From Breviolum minutum Mf 1.05b.01 (Eukaryota > Sar > Dinophyceae > Suessiales > Symbiodiniaceae), in contig DF239020.1 of NCBI GenBank assembly GCA_000507305.1, positions 469,107 to 533,106 of the forward strand: a DNA stretch of 64,000 bases. Direction: 5' to 3'. Made by a program: the position numbers and the translations under genes. Shown here in pieces: positions 38,061-52,239 of the stretch. Under the pieces are notes generated by a model that saw nothing but the letters and a program-made list of their open reading frames with translations, made no database searches and was not told the origin of the DNA. How positions within the stretch are numbered: position 1 is the stretch's first letter; each line of letters starts with the position of its first letter.

Positions 38061-40540
38061 GGATTTGACCACAACAGTTTCGAAGAGTGGCTTTTGTTCA
38101 TCTGTTGAAAGCCAAGTATATCTGACAAATTCACAGAAGTTGATATTCATCGATAGCATACTCACCTTGCGGGGAAACGTACTTATTTGCAAGAGAGGTT
38201 GAAACATGTTGGATGTTACATGTTGATTTACATTACAACAAACATCTACGAAAAAAACATTTTCAAAAAACTCATCACTACCATCTCCCCTTGGATGATC
38301 CATTGGAATCACCAAAAAACACATGACATGTTTCCAGGATATTTTTCCCTCAAAGTTGATTCAAAAAACTGCCAGTTATATACATCCCCCAACCTCATCT
38401 ACCTGAGGTTGTAAGGTCACCATACCTGCCATGACTTGAGGCTGTTGGATATCAACCAGCAGGCTTCCATTTAGTAATGGACAAAAATCCACGAAATGAA
38501 GCTGTTTTTTTTTGAAGGTTTTGTATTTAGTAACACTAGTAAACCATTGTAAACAAGCAATTAAAACGTGTCCTGTCATGAGGCAATATCAAGAATCCTC
38601 GAAAGCTGATGATGCGTCGATGAGTCTGGTCGTACCTTTGCTAGGTGCATGTGAGGGAACTCGTAACGGTTCCTTTCGTGCCTCGCATATGTCTGGAAAG
38701 GATGTTTTTCCGCCGGTTGGGACGGTTTGATGATTGAAATGAAGGCGCATGAAAGCTGGATATCTACCATGTCCACAATGGCTACGATTGTGCGAGATAA
38801 CACCCACAGGATTTCATGATGCCATAGACATAGCAGAAGCGCTGCTAGATGACACAAGGGGGTAAAAGACAAGAACAAAAACCCAGATGAGACATTCTCT
38901 TGAAAAAAAGAGATAACATGCTGCATCCACCATGACATTTAGAATCATGCTAGAACAAAACAGGAAAGACTCGTCGTGTGCCAATTGGGATATTCCTGAA
39001 GAATACCTACATTGAGATGTCCATAAAACTTGGTGTCCAAAAAAAACACAAATCCAACTTTCAAGTCAATGGTCTTTTCGTATGACATGTGACTTTCTTA
39101 GTGTTTGACTTTTGCAAAGTGCTGTTTTTTCCACACTATCTGCAATTTGCAATTGAGGCAACCACAGGTGAACCCCCGTCAGGCACAAAGGACGGAGAAA
39201 ACTTCCATGGCAAAGCTAAAAAAATCCAAGGAGCTTGGCTACAAGCACTAGCCCCAGAAAATTTGGGCAAAATGTTGCTTTCAAAATTGAAAAAAAACTG
39301 CTAATCAGTTCATCAAGAGCTCTCAGCTCTTTTTTTGGAATCCTTGAAACAGGAATTTTCCATCCATGGAAAATGTTGTCACAAATTACATCCGAAGCTT
39401 TTTGAAAGGGAGTCCAACTTCGAGGCTTCAATACTGAAGTTGGAAGTTAGATATCTGAATGATTCAGGTATCAAGAAAATATCCTGCGCCAAGCTGTTGC
39501 CTATATATAATATGGAAACATTCAAGGTCCAAAATATCAAACTAAGAGTCTGTAACAGGACAAATCTAGCTGCCTATGATGCCACCTTTCATATCAAGAG
39601 TTTCTGAGACAAAAAATGTTGCGGATTTGGCCATCCAGCTACGAGTTTCAGGTCAACGAGTCAACTTCCGGTGTCTTGTCTGCACTTGTGTCAACCTTTG
39701 ATACCAGCTTCATTGGGTTGCAAGAAAAAACAAAGTGAATGAAAGTTGAGACATCACTGAAATCTTTTGGTGCCACTTACGAGTTGAATGACTTCATTCT
39801 CACAAGGACCTATGCAACTGGACCGAAGGGCACAAATTCTCACAGTTCCTTTTTTATCGCATCGTTGGGCATTTGCCATGCTAAACCCCAGAGGTTTTGA
39901 CTATGACACAGTCGTCGCCCAGAAATACCAGCTTTCTGGCAGCCAGTGATTTCATCACCCGATCAGTCACCCGTAATACTAAAGCAGCCCGTTTTGAAGC
40001 TGCTTTCATGATCTGTAAGAAATACTGGCATCATGAATTCCCCAAAAAAAACCTGGCAGTCTGTGTGTGTTCTCAAAATCCAAGTCAAAGATCTGGTTTC
40101 ATTGGCAACAATCTTCATGACTCCAGTATGACTCACAGGTTCCCCCCAAAAAAAGGAAAGCTTTCCGAAACAACGACCCCGCAGGCCCAAAAAACCGCCC
40201 CGGGTTCACCATAGGCAGCGAGTCGCAATAAACAGAGTTCCCCCCCCAAGTTCCTCCCCCTAGATCTCGGGGCGGGTTTCAACCAATGCCCACCAAATGA
40301 TGAGCATCGTTGACTTCTGCCATCATTCCTATTGAAGATGCCACAAAAAGACGTGGAAAATGGTCCGACCGAATACTCAGCACTCAAGCACTCAAGCACT
40401 GCATCCCACGCAGGAATACTTGGGAGCTTCTGATTTCAAGGCCTGACAAGTCCAAAGTCTGAAAAAATGATTGCATCTTGTGATTTCATCTTCAGCAACT
40501 CCAATCATCGCGTCAAAATATAACATCACCACAGTGTTAT
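38060..40540. other. Unresolved interval between two genes
   Basis: It should contain the 3' end of the ribonucleotide reductase gene and the 5' part of the next gene. Short possible exons exist near 38.6 kb and 39.9 kb. The Cys-x-x-Cys tail expected at the reductase C-terminus was not found. Confidence 0.3.
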
Positions 40541-40744
40541 GCAACTCACCTTGATTGCTGTCTCTTCAGTCTTCAATTTTTGCACCTGGCACACGAAATG
40601 TCGTACAAATCTCCGGAACAAAAATGGAACTTCACTACCCCAAGCCTCAAAAACCATTTAAAAAAAAACCGAGGCTTTCAAACAAAAAGCTTCCAAGCAT
40701 TCGGGGAGAAGCTTCAACATGTTTTCGAAGCAACGACTTTGGTG

Positions 40745-43344
40745 AGAGAACCCCCAACCTCCACAGTGAATTTGATGGCATCGGCTGCAGCCTTGGTCCT
40801 CAAATAGTACCTCAGTTTCCAGGTTGGATGTGTCGACATGATATGTGATGCGTGGAAGCATTTGCAATGATAAATGATAAATGATACAAGAACATATGAA
40901 TAATAAAGAAAAATTATATAATACATCTTATCTTTCTATGATGCATGTGCCTCCATTGAACTTTGATCCATTGGATTGATCATGGGTCATGTCAAAGGAC
41001 TCTCCATCGTTCGAAAGCAAAGAATGATACTCCTGATTGACTTCGATATCCTCTCCAATTTGCACATCTATCAACATATCTATGCTATCCAATGATATCC
41101 GATGGTACCTATCATAGCATCCATGATTTTCTTTGCCTCCAGTTCATCACCTGCTAAGATTCAGGTCGCCGAGTCACATTCCTGTCTTCAGCCCTCGTTG
41201 CCAGCCATGAAAATGCATTGAGGTAATCTTTGCCGCAGTTGCATCAATCATGTGGATGTTCCTCAGAAGCACAGCTTTCTCAAATCTCATATCTTTTCTC
41301 GAATCTTGACAAAATATCTCAAGAAATAAATAGAGAAACACGGTTTTCGACATGTGAAAAGATCGCAAGAGACACTAGTCTATCAAATATCTATAAAAGC
41401 AAGTGCTACTGCAACCTCATGTGTCAAGCCAATTTTATCAACCATCCAACCGAGGTACAATGATTGTGATTGATCAATGTAAGGTCCACGATCTGCGGCC
41501 ATATCCAAGACGATCTTCTGCTTGATTTCCCACACGGTTTTGTAGAGTTCCTGAAGATCAGGTCTACATGGTAACCTTGAGTGTGGACCTGATGCAAAAA
41601 ACTGCCCCGTTGATTTTGGTGTGTTTTTAGGACATAGCTATGTCTGGAGAAGGCAATGGTGCAAGTAATTCACGATTCTACAGTGCTGGTCATGTGGGAT
41701 CTGCCAAACGTAGTATGAAACAGGCTTGAGTCTTGAGGCAAGCCGATGTTTCTGAGGACAGAAGTCACATCTATCTCAATCTACTAAAGATGCAATTATA
41801 TAATGTGTATATATGTATCTGCACGCCAACTTGGCAACTGAATCACATCTGGAAAAAGAAAAGAACAGTTGCCCATCAATGTTGTTGAGCTCTGACCTCA
41901 AACATGTGTATGGAATACAATAGAAAAATTGCAAACTCCTCCGTGCTTCACTGTAATTCGATTTTGTTCCAGCCATTCTCGCCTTTCCACCTTTTAAAGC
42001 TTCCCATCCCTTTCTGGATTTCTTCCGGGGAAAACTTTCCCAAACCATCAGCGGAATTCACCTTCATATCTTCGGGCAAAGGTAAGTGCTGCACACTGCC
42101 GTTGTGAGCAATCAATTGGGTTCGCAGCTCCTGGAACGATGGATTTTCGTAACAAACTGGGACGAAGTTTTGATAAATTATATGTACATATTGCACAGCA
42201 AAGGTTGATCATATACAAATCACTTGAATATACATATGCATAATTCTGTTCATACATAATTTTGCTCACATATGATATGCGCGTGTCCAAAAAATAAAAC
42301 GAAAAAAACAGGAAGCCAATTGGTTAACTGAACATCTGATCTCAATCACAGCGGTGCAAAGCCGAAGCTGGCTGAACCCTTTTTTGTCCAGCAATCACAG
42401 CGGTGGTTTCTCCCAATCAAGCCCATATGCCTCCATAATTGGGCTCAATGGGTATGCCAGCACTGAGACTCTGGTTGAATCAAGAAGTTCCACAAAATAT
42501 TCGCCAAACAACCCAACATCCTCTTGGAAGTGACTTTGGTATCAGGTTTCTTTGACAAAAATGTTGCTATTTGGCAGCAAGTCTCATTGCGAGACTAATT
42601 TGCCCTACCAAACTTAGCAATTTGGTCAGAATCCATCGACACATTTGCATGACGCAATGCATCCCCCGTGCCACACTGCCAGAGTTTTGTTTCCTAAAGC
42701 CTCAACATGTCCAGCGACAATGGAGGCAATAGAAGTGAAGGAGGTCATGTGGCGGTTAGCCTAACCCCCTGATGGGGTCACTCCTCAAAATCTTGCAGAG
42801 TTTTCGAGACATAGCCGCTCGCCACTAGCGCAGGAGAGCGGGAAGATAAAACTCCACCGCTGAAAAATTAGGCTGACGTTACAAGGCATGTATCATTGCA
42901 GACATGCAACTTGATGCCATTCAGATCGCCCCCAAGTGGGGTCCCACCCCTTTTGGGTGGCAGTGCAGTGTGCCAACGCTTTCACATTCCTGGTGTTTTC
43001 CCCTAGTGGTGGTCACAAGTCATTAGGCCAGATGGTCATCTGTTCGAGAATCTGTAGACAAATTGCGATTGTATCTTGAAACTCTCAGCAATGCTTAGAT
43101 ATGTTCCACAAGAAAATCTGCACTGGAATGGGTACTTGATATTTGAAAATATCTTTGTCAACGGGCGAAGCAAACATCTAGGCCACTGCACTGCATCTAG
43201 GTATACTTACCTGGCTGTCAGGGTTCCAGGGTTTTCGGCTTCTCCTTTTAACACCGGACTCGATCACGCAAGTCCTGCAGGTGACTGGTGAAAATGCAAA
43301 GCTCCACAAAAAAAAGACATCATTGAACACATTTGATTCGATGC

Positions 43345-43387
<43 letters not shown>

Positions 43388-46300
43388 AATCTTCAATTCT
43401 CGATAGCGTTTGTTTCGATCATCCAAATTATCACAATCATACACGCCCTTTTAAATAAAAAATGACTGCAACAGTCATTCCAATGAGGTCATATCCATAT
43501 GGTCCATAGCCCTCCAAGGTATCAATCCATTGATCCGATTGACAAAAGCCCTTCCCATCGGGGATTTCTCGGTCCTCAATGGCTGTGTGAATTGGTTTCA
43601 TCGCTTCATCTTGTGAAAGAAATTTGGAGCAAACTCCAAGGAGACCCATAATCGTCATGCGTCTCAGCACCTCCGAGGAGCTGGGATTTTTTTTTCCGGG
43701 GTTCAGTTGTTGGTTTTTTATCAAAAAAAAAATGCCAAACCTGTGTGTTTTGTTTGAAAAATGTGAAAAGTCTTTCAGTTTCAACCAAATGTGCAATCAT
43801 CAAGGCAAGTCTGTCTCTGAGTTTCGTAACGAAAAATTTTCCGCTGAGCAGAAAAATGAAAAATTCCTCACCTTGGACATCACCATCTCCTTCTTCGTTA
43901 AAGTTGCTTGGCCATCACGCAACGACGTTTCAAACGTCTGAAAGGCTTTGACCAATGCAGATGCTTCCACGAAGCCCAGATCCACCTGGAAACAGAAATG
44001 ATCGAATGGGATGCGGCATGAAAAAAATCAAGATTCCGAATGCTTTCTGATGCAGTTTGGCATTCGAAGCTAACTTCTTTTGGTCATATTAGTTGTGTTG
44101 TAATTTGAATCCTTGCCCAGTCTAGAGTTGCTCCTGAAATGGAGCAAAATTACACTTTCCACTATTCAACCTGAGCTGAACAATTCCAGTGGACCGGACA
44201 AAGCGGACATGTTATGACGGGGTAAGAGTGGTGGATGCTAGGGTCATTTCATTTTTCTTGCATCCAACTATACAGATTATTAGGGGTTTCTAGACTCTAG
44301 ACTCATGTCTGGACACCAAAAGAAGGAAATCGGAAGGACTTAGTGGGTCCCCATTTGCTGGAACCTTTTCTGATCAATCATCTAGGCACATATCTGTGGT
44401 GCAGTATCTGTTACAGTAGAATTTCCTAGTTTATGCCTGGTCCCTGCACAATGTCAAGCCCCCCCGCTGCCCAAACAACCCCCGATGGGCCTTTTCTTGA
44501 AGAGGTGGCAGCAGCAAACGCACCTTGTCAGCATCCCTGAGAGAGGTCATTAGCACACGCTGATGTTTGTCCAGGGCAATAGCTTTTGGATGCTCCAGCA
44601 TATGACAATAGCCACATGCAGAGCCCTCCACACAATTTCTCTTTATGAAATGCACGCAGGGACGCCGGCAGAATTCTGGGTGCCCGTGGCTACCCACGCT
44701 TGGCATTTCTGTAACTGCGGATGGAACTGGACTCGTGTCCTGCAAGAGGACGCCAACGCAAGACTTCACACAAGTATTGGGCATTGGCTAAGGGAACTAC
44801 TCGAGTGACATGTTACATGTTACTGCAAGGTCAGTTATTTCACTTGTGTTTTTAAGGATGGGGAATGATGGTGCGTCTTCTGAGAACGGATATAGGTGTC
44901 TTTGCAATCGGAGGTTGTTTAACCCCCCAGTCTTTCCCATTCGTTTGACACGGCCCCCCATTCCACTTCCACTTCGCAAGGCCTCCTTGAAAATCCGGTG
45001 ATGCAAATCTTTGACCTGCTCAACGTAGTTTGCCTCATTTTCACAAAATGTCTTCTCGCACATTTCAAGGCCAATAGCTGGCGGCGGGCAGCTTAGAGAG
45101 CGTGGTCTTCCCTTGTCCAACAGCTCCACATCAATGAATGTCCGGCGATAACTCAGCGCCATGAGGACCGCGAAAAAATACCAGGAACCCCTCGAGCCAC
45201 TAAGAACAGCAGTGACATTTTGGGGGATGTCAATTCGGGATCCTTAGAGTACCCCAAAAATACTGAATTGTTCGAATTTGAAACTGATGGGTTTTTTTAG
45301 ATCAACAAAATTCAAAATGGCTCAACATTGGTGTTTTCCCTCAGCCCTCCTTTAGCAGCTGATAGGGATATGTTCCATGAATCTCTCCAGATCACTCCTC
45401 AGTCCAAAGACCTTGCGAAATCAGATCCTTCAGCAGATGACGGTTCACCTCACAGTCAAACTCAAGGGTTTCGTCGAGTACCACAGCCACCACGCCGCTA
45501 CCAGACCCCCCAGAAACGCCACGCCTGAACAAATTCACCAGAGAGGACACGACGAACATAGAGGTTCTGCCTTGAATGTCCAAAAAAAAATCCAGCCAAA
45601 AACAAGATCAACGACACATCAGCAAACAACCACTGCAGGATCTAAAAATGCTCCAAACTTTTGACAAAAGTTCTCTTAGTGAAGCTGGCTTTGCATCAGA
45701 TTTTTGTTTCACAGCATTGGAACTGGGCCACGTGTAGGGCTCGAAACTCTCATTGTTCCCCAGAATCTGTGCTGTGGATGCCGTAGGCATCGGAGCCTTG
45801 GATAGATTTTCGAAGCTCCATGACATAGCCGAAGTGAATCCAATGAATCTCATGTAATTACGGTTTGGGATGATATCTGCCTACACATGGATGAAAACAC
45901 CTTTGGGTTGTCATGGTCCACCCCCACACCTAAGGGGGCCAGCAGTTCCTTCCTACCATGTCCCCAGGCTGGAGAACGCTGGACAACTATGTCTTGGGTC
46001 ATTTTTTTGTTATTCATGGCGCACCAGCTGATAAAGTCTTACCCTATCAAATAAAACATCCTCTGACACACAAAACCCCTCTAAGTCACATCATCATCAT
46101 TAGGATGAAAATATTTCATATTGACACATTCTTCTTACAAGCTACTTATATATCCCAAATTCTCCTGAGAAATTCCAAACTTCCAATAAACAAACCGTGT
46201 TTTTTCACATGAAAATCACCAACCAAGCGACCACCAACAAGGAATTTCTCAGTCCATGCTGAGCAATGCGACCCTTGAGTTGCGCCCAATCCCATCGGCC

Positions 46301-49300
46301 ACTCTTGGGTTGAATGCCCCAGAGATCGAATTGTAACTGTCCTGTAGGAAGCAATGGTCCATCAATAAGTTGGTCTAAGGATATATAGAGATAGCCGATA
46401 AAGGGAACTCATATATCCCAACCTTTGGAAAAGGAAAAATCATCTTCAGAACCACCTTGGGAGGGGACATGTTAGCTTCCAGGAGGGTACGGTCACACAT
46501 GTGGTGATCTATGATACATAATTTGGCTATGCATACACAATGTATGCTCAAGGACACTTTTTTCATCTTTGACTCTGCAGGCATGCCATTTTTGCAACAG
46601 AAACCTATCAGTCTTTTCCAGTAGCACCGTCGGCTTGAGATTCTTTCAATTGGAAGCTGAACTGACTGGTGTATACCTTAACCACATTTTTTCCGGCCAA
46701 ATTGCTCAGTCCCACGAATGCCAGACTAGAAATACAACTAAGGCATGTCTAGTCTTTTCACTTCATTCCACTCCAAACTCCATCACATTCTCCAAGAGGT
46801 TAATATCATGAGCACTGCCTAGAACATTCTCAAACACTGCGATATCTCTAAGAACCTCAAGCTTACAATTCTTTTGTAAGCAGTTTCTAGTTTTCTCCTG
46901 AAAGATCCCAAAAAGTATGTCAACAGACCTTCACCAAAAATTCCAACCCCGAGCCCAACCCTTACTCTAACGTGCCTTGAGACACTGGACTGCCTGCATA
47001 GGTTTCATAAGGTCCCAACTTTTCAGCCAACTCACAAGACGCTTCACAGGCTGCAAAGTAGATGGTCTCGAAGATATCCTGAACGGGATCATTCAGACGT
47101 TTTTAAGAATTCTGTTGCTAAGTTAGTTGTTTCAGCATGTTTCAGCCAATTTTTGCTTCTAGTTGATGCTTGTTCAGCCGGGAATGTTGAAGAAAAGTCA
47201 TGGATGCTTTTTCGTGCAACCTACGATATTTCACCAACTTGTACGGTCGGATCATGTTGGGGTCCGATTTCCCTACTCCACCACCTTTTTCAGCTGTTGG
47301 AGGATGGAAACTTTGCCATCGTTTTTCCGTTGACTTTTGTTGGAGATCTGTGGATTTGGCTTGCTAAAACATAATGACGCAAAAAAAAACAGAGAAGTCA
47401 AGGAATCTTAAATAAAAACACGAATCTCTGCCATGTTGAAATTTTCAGCTGTTTGAACATCAACCCCACCTCGTTCAACCTTCTTGCATCTTCGCTCTCA
47501 AAGGGCAGTTTCCTCGGTTTTACTTCCAAGTTCTTAACGACAATTTGACAACCAAAATGACCACCTGTGGACATGGAAATTCAGCCAACTCAGTTCAACC
47601 CAAGATTCATCATCAAAAAGGCATCTGCCAATCCTTGCACGCCCAAACCCACAGGTCTATGACGCATGTTGGAGCGTCGTGCTTCCTCCACGGGATAGTA
47701 GTTTCGATCAATCACCTGAAGCCGGTGGCATCAAGTGGCGCTGTTCGATTCGGTCGGTGCATGACAGTGGAAAACAACAGAATGCAACATTCAGAAGAGG
47801 TAAAGTCAATCACTTGAGACATTTAAATTCAGCATAGTGCTCTTATCTGATCAAAAAACAGATTTGTGGGACACAAAAATCTACGTGGAATATCATGTTT
47901 CATTTCAACAAACAAACAAACAAACAAACAAACAAAAAAACAAACAAACAAACAAACAAACAAACATACAAACATACAAACATACAAACATGCAAACATA
48001 CAAACATACAAACATACATACAAACAAACAAACAAACATACAAACATACAAACATACAAACATACAAACATACAAACATACAAACATACAAACATACAAA
48101 CATACAAACATACATACAAACAAACAAACAAACCACCAGTCCCTCGTGCCTTGTTGAGATTCTTCGTCACCACTTTAGTCACCTCACAGGCCGACATGAA
48201 AAACACACCAACCCCTTTGGGAAACCCCTGATACTTGTGAGAGGCCTCATAGAGCTTCTGAAAGTCATAGGGATGCCCTTCGCTGTTGGCAAAGGACGGT
48301 AAGGCAATAGATGCCAAATTGCACACTGCCACCTCATCCGGCGAAGTGTATTCGATGATTTCCTCAGATTTTTTCAACGTAATCCACTTGGTGCACCCAG
48401 ATACCCTGGAACCCACACGGAAAAAAAAACATACCCCCCTCCGAAAAATGCCAAACAGTTTCATAATTCTCCAGCTTTTCAACACCAAATTTCAGTGCAA
48501 AGGTTGGAGCAATGGATAGTGCCCAAGTTTTGCTGGTTGGACTTCCGGTTCGCATGATCCTTATACAGCATGTAAGGTGTTCCTGTCTCCATTTGTGCCT
48601 CAAGGATACGTGACCAAAGATGTTGGGCCTTCACGGTCTTGCGACCTTTTCCAGCAGCTTCCAAGGTCAGATACAACTTGTTGAAGTCTTCACCCCACAA
48701 ATCCATCAAACCCTTGCGCGTTTCTTCATCAAAAGCCTCATTGGGACAAAATAGTGTCCACTCACCATCAGCCTTGACTCGTTCCATGAAGAGATCTGGG
48801 ACCCAAAGGCCGTAGAAGAGATCCCTGGACCAAGGAAACGATTCAGGTTGAAATTTTTTAAGGCTTCAAAGGATGCAGTTTTAGATGACATTGTGAAAAG
48901 GAAGAAGTGGTGTTGAATCTTGAATCGTCTTCTCCACTTCGTTTTTATTGAGTTAAGCATGATAAAAGCCTAAACCATGCCAACATCAATGAGAAAGAAA
49001 ACACTAGAAAACAAATATAGAAACAAACATGAAAAAACTCAACAAGTAGTAGAGCAATAAAACATATGACACCAAAATTGAAACTCACAAGAAAACAGCA
49101 GCAACTCTTCTCTACACCACCAAACAACCCTTTCCTTCACCTTTTTCGAAGCTCTTTAATGGACTCCTTCCCTCGCCTCGCCCTCTGCTCCTCCTTGCCG
49201 TGATTCTTTCGAAGCTCCAGGAATTCGAAAACATCGGCATGCCAAGGCTCCAAATAAACTGCAAGTGCTCCCTTGCGCTTTCCTCCACCTCGAAATCACA

Positions 49301-52239
49301 AGGCAGGTCAGTACAAAAAAGGCTGGAAATGAACATGTAGAAAAAAAAACACACAGTTTCCCGTTACAGGTGATTCAGGCATCTTTTGGCGGAAGATAGA
49401 AAAAAAAACTTGTGGCTTTGAAAGCAGGCCCCAGGCTCATCCATAAATGATGATGATCAATGATGATAATGATAATATAATTTATTCACTGTTAGTGGGG
49501 TTGGGATATACCCAAAATATAATACATATTCATGTAGTATAGCATGCTATTCACAAATCCTCGGCCTTGATCAACATAACGCGCCGTCTCGTTGAAGTTC
49601 CGCAGCATGGGCACCAGGCCATTGCTCCACCCGTTGGTGCCGCGGATGTAGGAGCCACTGGCACGAATGTTGGAAACCTGGGTGGGGGATGCTTTCAGCT
49701 GGGGTTCTCATCTCGGGAAATTGGATGGCAAATGCAACTTCCTATTACTTCATTCCTCAACAAACAGGGAGTCCTTGATGAAAAAACAACATCCCTTCTT
49801 GCTGCTTTTTTTAGCCAAGTTGCAGCCACTCCAATTCCACCAGCAGATTTCGAGATGACTGCACATTGCTTTAAGGTGTCATAGATGCCATCAATACTAT
49901 CTCCCTGCATCTTCAGCAAGAAACAAGATGACATTTGAGGATGAGGCGTACCAGCATTGAACAAGGTCGGCGTCGCGTGAGTGAAGAACTTCCTTGGAAA
50001 TTTTTGAGGATACTGAAGTGTTTCCCACAAAGTCACCCCAAAGTCATTTTCAAAGAAACAATTTGGATCTAAAAAAAAACTCATCATTAGGATATCTACA
50101 GTATATCATATCCAAAGGTTTTTTGGAAAATATGGCCCAACAACTCAACAGCAAATCGCAAAAACTTCCTTGTTTTTAGCCCCACCTGGACATCAAATCA
50201 TAGGTTTCCAAAGCTGCATTGAGATCACCACAATGGATACCACAAGCTGCACGCATGATCATATGTTGAGGTCGTTCCACAATCTTACCATGCACGCGTA
50301 ACAGGTAGGACTTCTCAAGGGTCTTGAAACCTCAAAAAAACGAGATCTAAAACAGAGTCCAAGTCTTCCAAGTGGCTGCAACAGAAATATCATACGGAAA
50401 ATCAACAAAAACACACACGTATCGGCAAAGGCACCAAAATAGTCATAGCCTAAATCCCGATCATATTCAATAGCTTGATCCAACTCCTTGGCATTCTTCT
50501 CCACAAAATCATAAACGTCCTGGTGCCCAGAGCCAGCAAGGACACACAAGCTGCGTTTAGTTGTGGTCGTGTGAGTTGCTAAGGAAAACTGGTAACTTCC
50601 CAGAAAGATTCCGATTGTCCCAAGTGATCATTAAATTAAAGGAAATGGAAGTATGATATTCTGAAGCCATAGGGTCTTGGTTATTGCTTACAGTCTCTAC
50701 AACAACAACTGGAAACACAGCCAAGAATTGGAGGCTAGTCAAACTGAGAAAGCTAAAGAGCCAACTCGAAATGATACTTCCAAAGGCGATACACAACTAA
50801 TGGTATTTCCACCCGTGATATCTGACCAGGATGAGAAATGTTTGAAAAAATCTCGTTGCAACTGACGAAACCCCCTTTCACTCCTGTGAGAGCAAGCCGG
50901 CGGGTCGTCCCTGAGGATCGGTGTAGCTGAAGAGAAGCTTGCAGGTTTCGTAGAAGGAGTCGGAAGTGTTCCTTGCAATGCTTCAAATGCGTCTTGGGTC
51001 CCGGAAGTGCCGGACCCTTTTCCCCAAAAAAACAACGGCTTTTTTTTGGCCAACTCAGGTGAAAAAGGACAGAATTCAAAGGTGAAACGATGTCCTGAAA
51101 AAACTATCCTGGTCAAAATGTTTTCGAGATGTCGCCTTCTGCTTTTCAGGCACATGTCGAAATGAGCCATGATCTTTTTGGAACAGGAAATATTGATCAG
51201 CTCTATTACTGTATCATCACCATCAGCAATAAAAATCATGGCAAAAAAAGAACATCAGCAACCAAGTCCCATTGCACATGTTCCCTCCCTGTCTTGCCAT
51301 GAGTCTTGTGCAGATTGGATACAGCAATCCTTGCTGCCAAGGTCGAGAAATCGGGATGCTTCTGAGACATGTACGCACAGGTCTCCGCAGCCAAGGTATC
51401 AATCTGTGCAGTGGTGATGCCATTGTAGAATCCTGGCATGTTAAGAGTGGAAAATCCTGGGGAAATCCCAAACTGTGGCAGTTCTAATCATTGAAATCTT
51501 CATGGAAACCTCCACGTGTCCTTCTGGTTAGTGGCAAAATCAAGAAAGCCTCCACTTTTGTGTTCTCTAACACCGTTGGTTGATTTTTGCACCAGAAAAG
51601 ATTAAAAATTAAAACGACATTTTCCTCATGATAGGATTTTCAACAAATAAATCTTTACATGTGTCACTCATTTCTTCGCATTTCGCAGTATGCCATGCCT
51701 TCAACCACCTTCTGTGTCACCGGTACAGGATCGATGAAGCGGGGGTCTAGACCATCACACAAGTTGCGGATGCGCTGGGTGATGTTGTCAAACTTCACCT
51801 CCTGTGGGAGATTAGGAAATGTTGAAGAAACAAGCCACCCAAAAGAAAATGATATGCCGTATAGCAGAAATCATACTGTTTCGTAAGGATTTAAGGATTG
51901 AAGGGAATGAAATATTGCACAAAATCGAGTTGATCTTTTCCCCTGGTGATGTTATGGGAAGGTCAATCAAAAGCCGCTCAGCCTTTCCGGAAAGGTTCAA
52001 ATAGCCGGAAATCTCACAAAAACACAGTGCTTTTGCGTAGAAATTTCATGGATTGGTTGTCATGGTCACCGAAATCTAAATGACATGGTCTTGTAACTTG
52101 TATGATTCTGTATGATAAATCATCGAAAACCAATTCAAATAAACAGGATGTTGTGAAACACCCTCACCTTTGCAACAAAAAACCACAGACAGTCATTGCC
52201 CATGTCCTGTGAACGACCATCACGTTTCACCACGAACAT
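40745..52239 (-). CDS. RNR1: Class I ribonucleoside-diphosphate reductase large subunit
   Basis: Reduces ribonucleotides to deoxyribonucleotides for DNA synthesis, together with a small radical-carrying subunit. The ATG at 52239 starts [11 protein letters not shown] (ATP-cone). About 20 exons follow in family order, among them 51801-51699 ([19 protein letters not shown]), from 51432 ([17 protein letters not shown]), about 50975-50880, about 50325-50180 ([19 protein letters not shown]), about 49990-49810 ([19 protein letters not shown]), about 49680-49560 ([20 protein letters not shown]), about 49285-49190 ([20 protein letters not shown]), about 48825-48490 ([16 protein letters not shown]), about 48370-48235 ([17 protein letters not shown]), about 47715-47600, about 47080-46970, about 46355-46215, about 45800-45735 ([20 protein letters not shown]), 45575-45398, 42130-42070, 41555-41460, 41250-41170 and about 40815-40750 ([14 protein letters not shown]). 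The active-site cysteines of SSC, SNLC and AVCN are all present. The C-terminal redox Cys pair was not found. Confidence 0.95.
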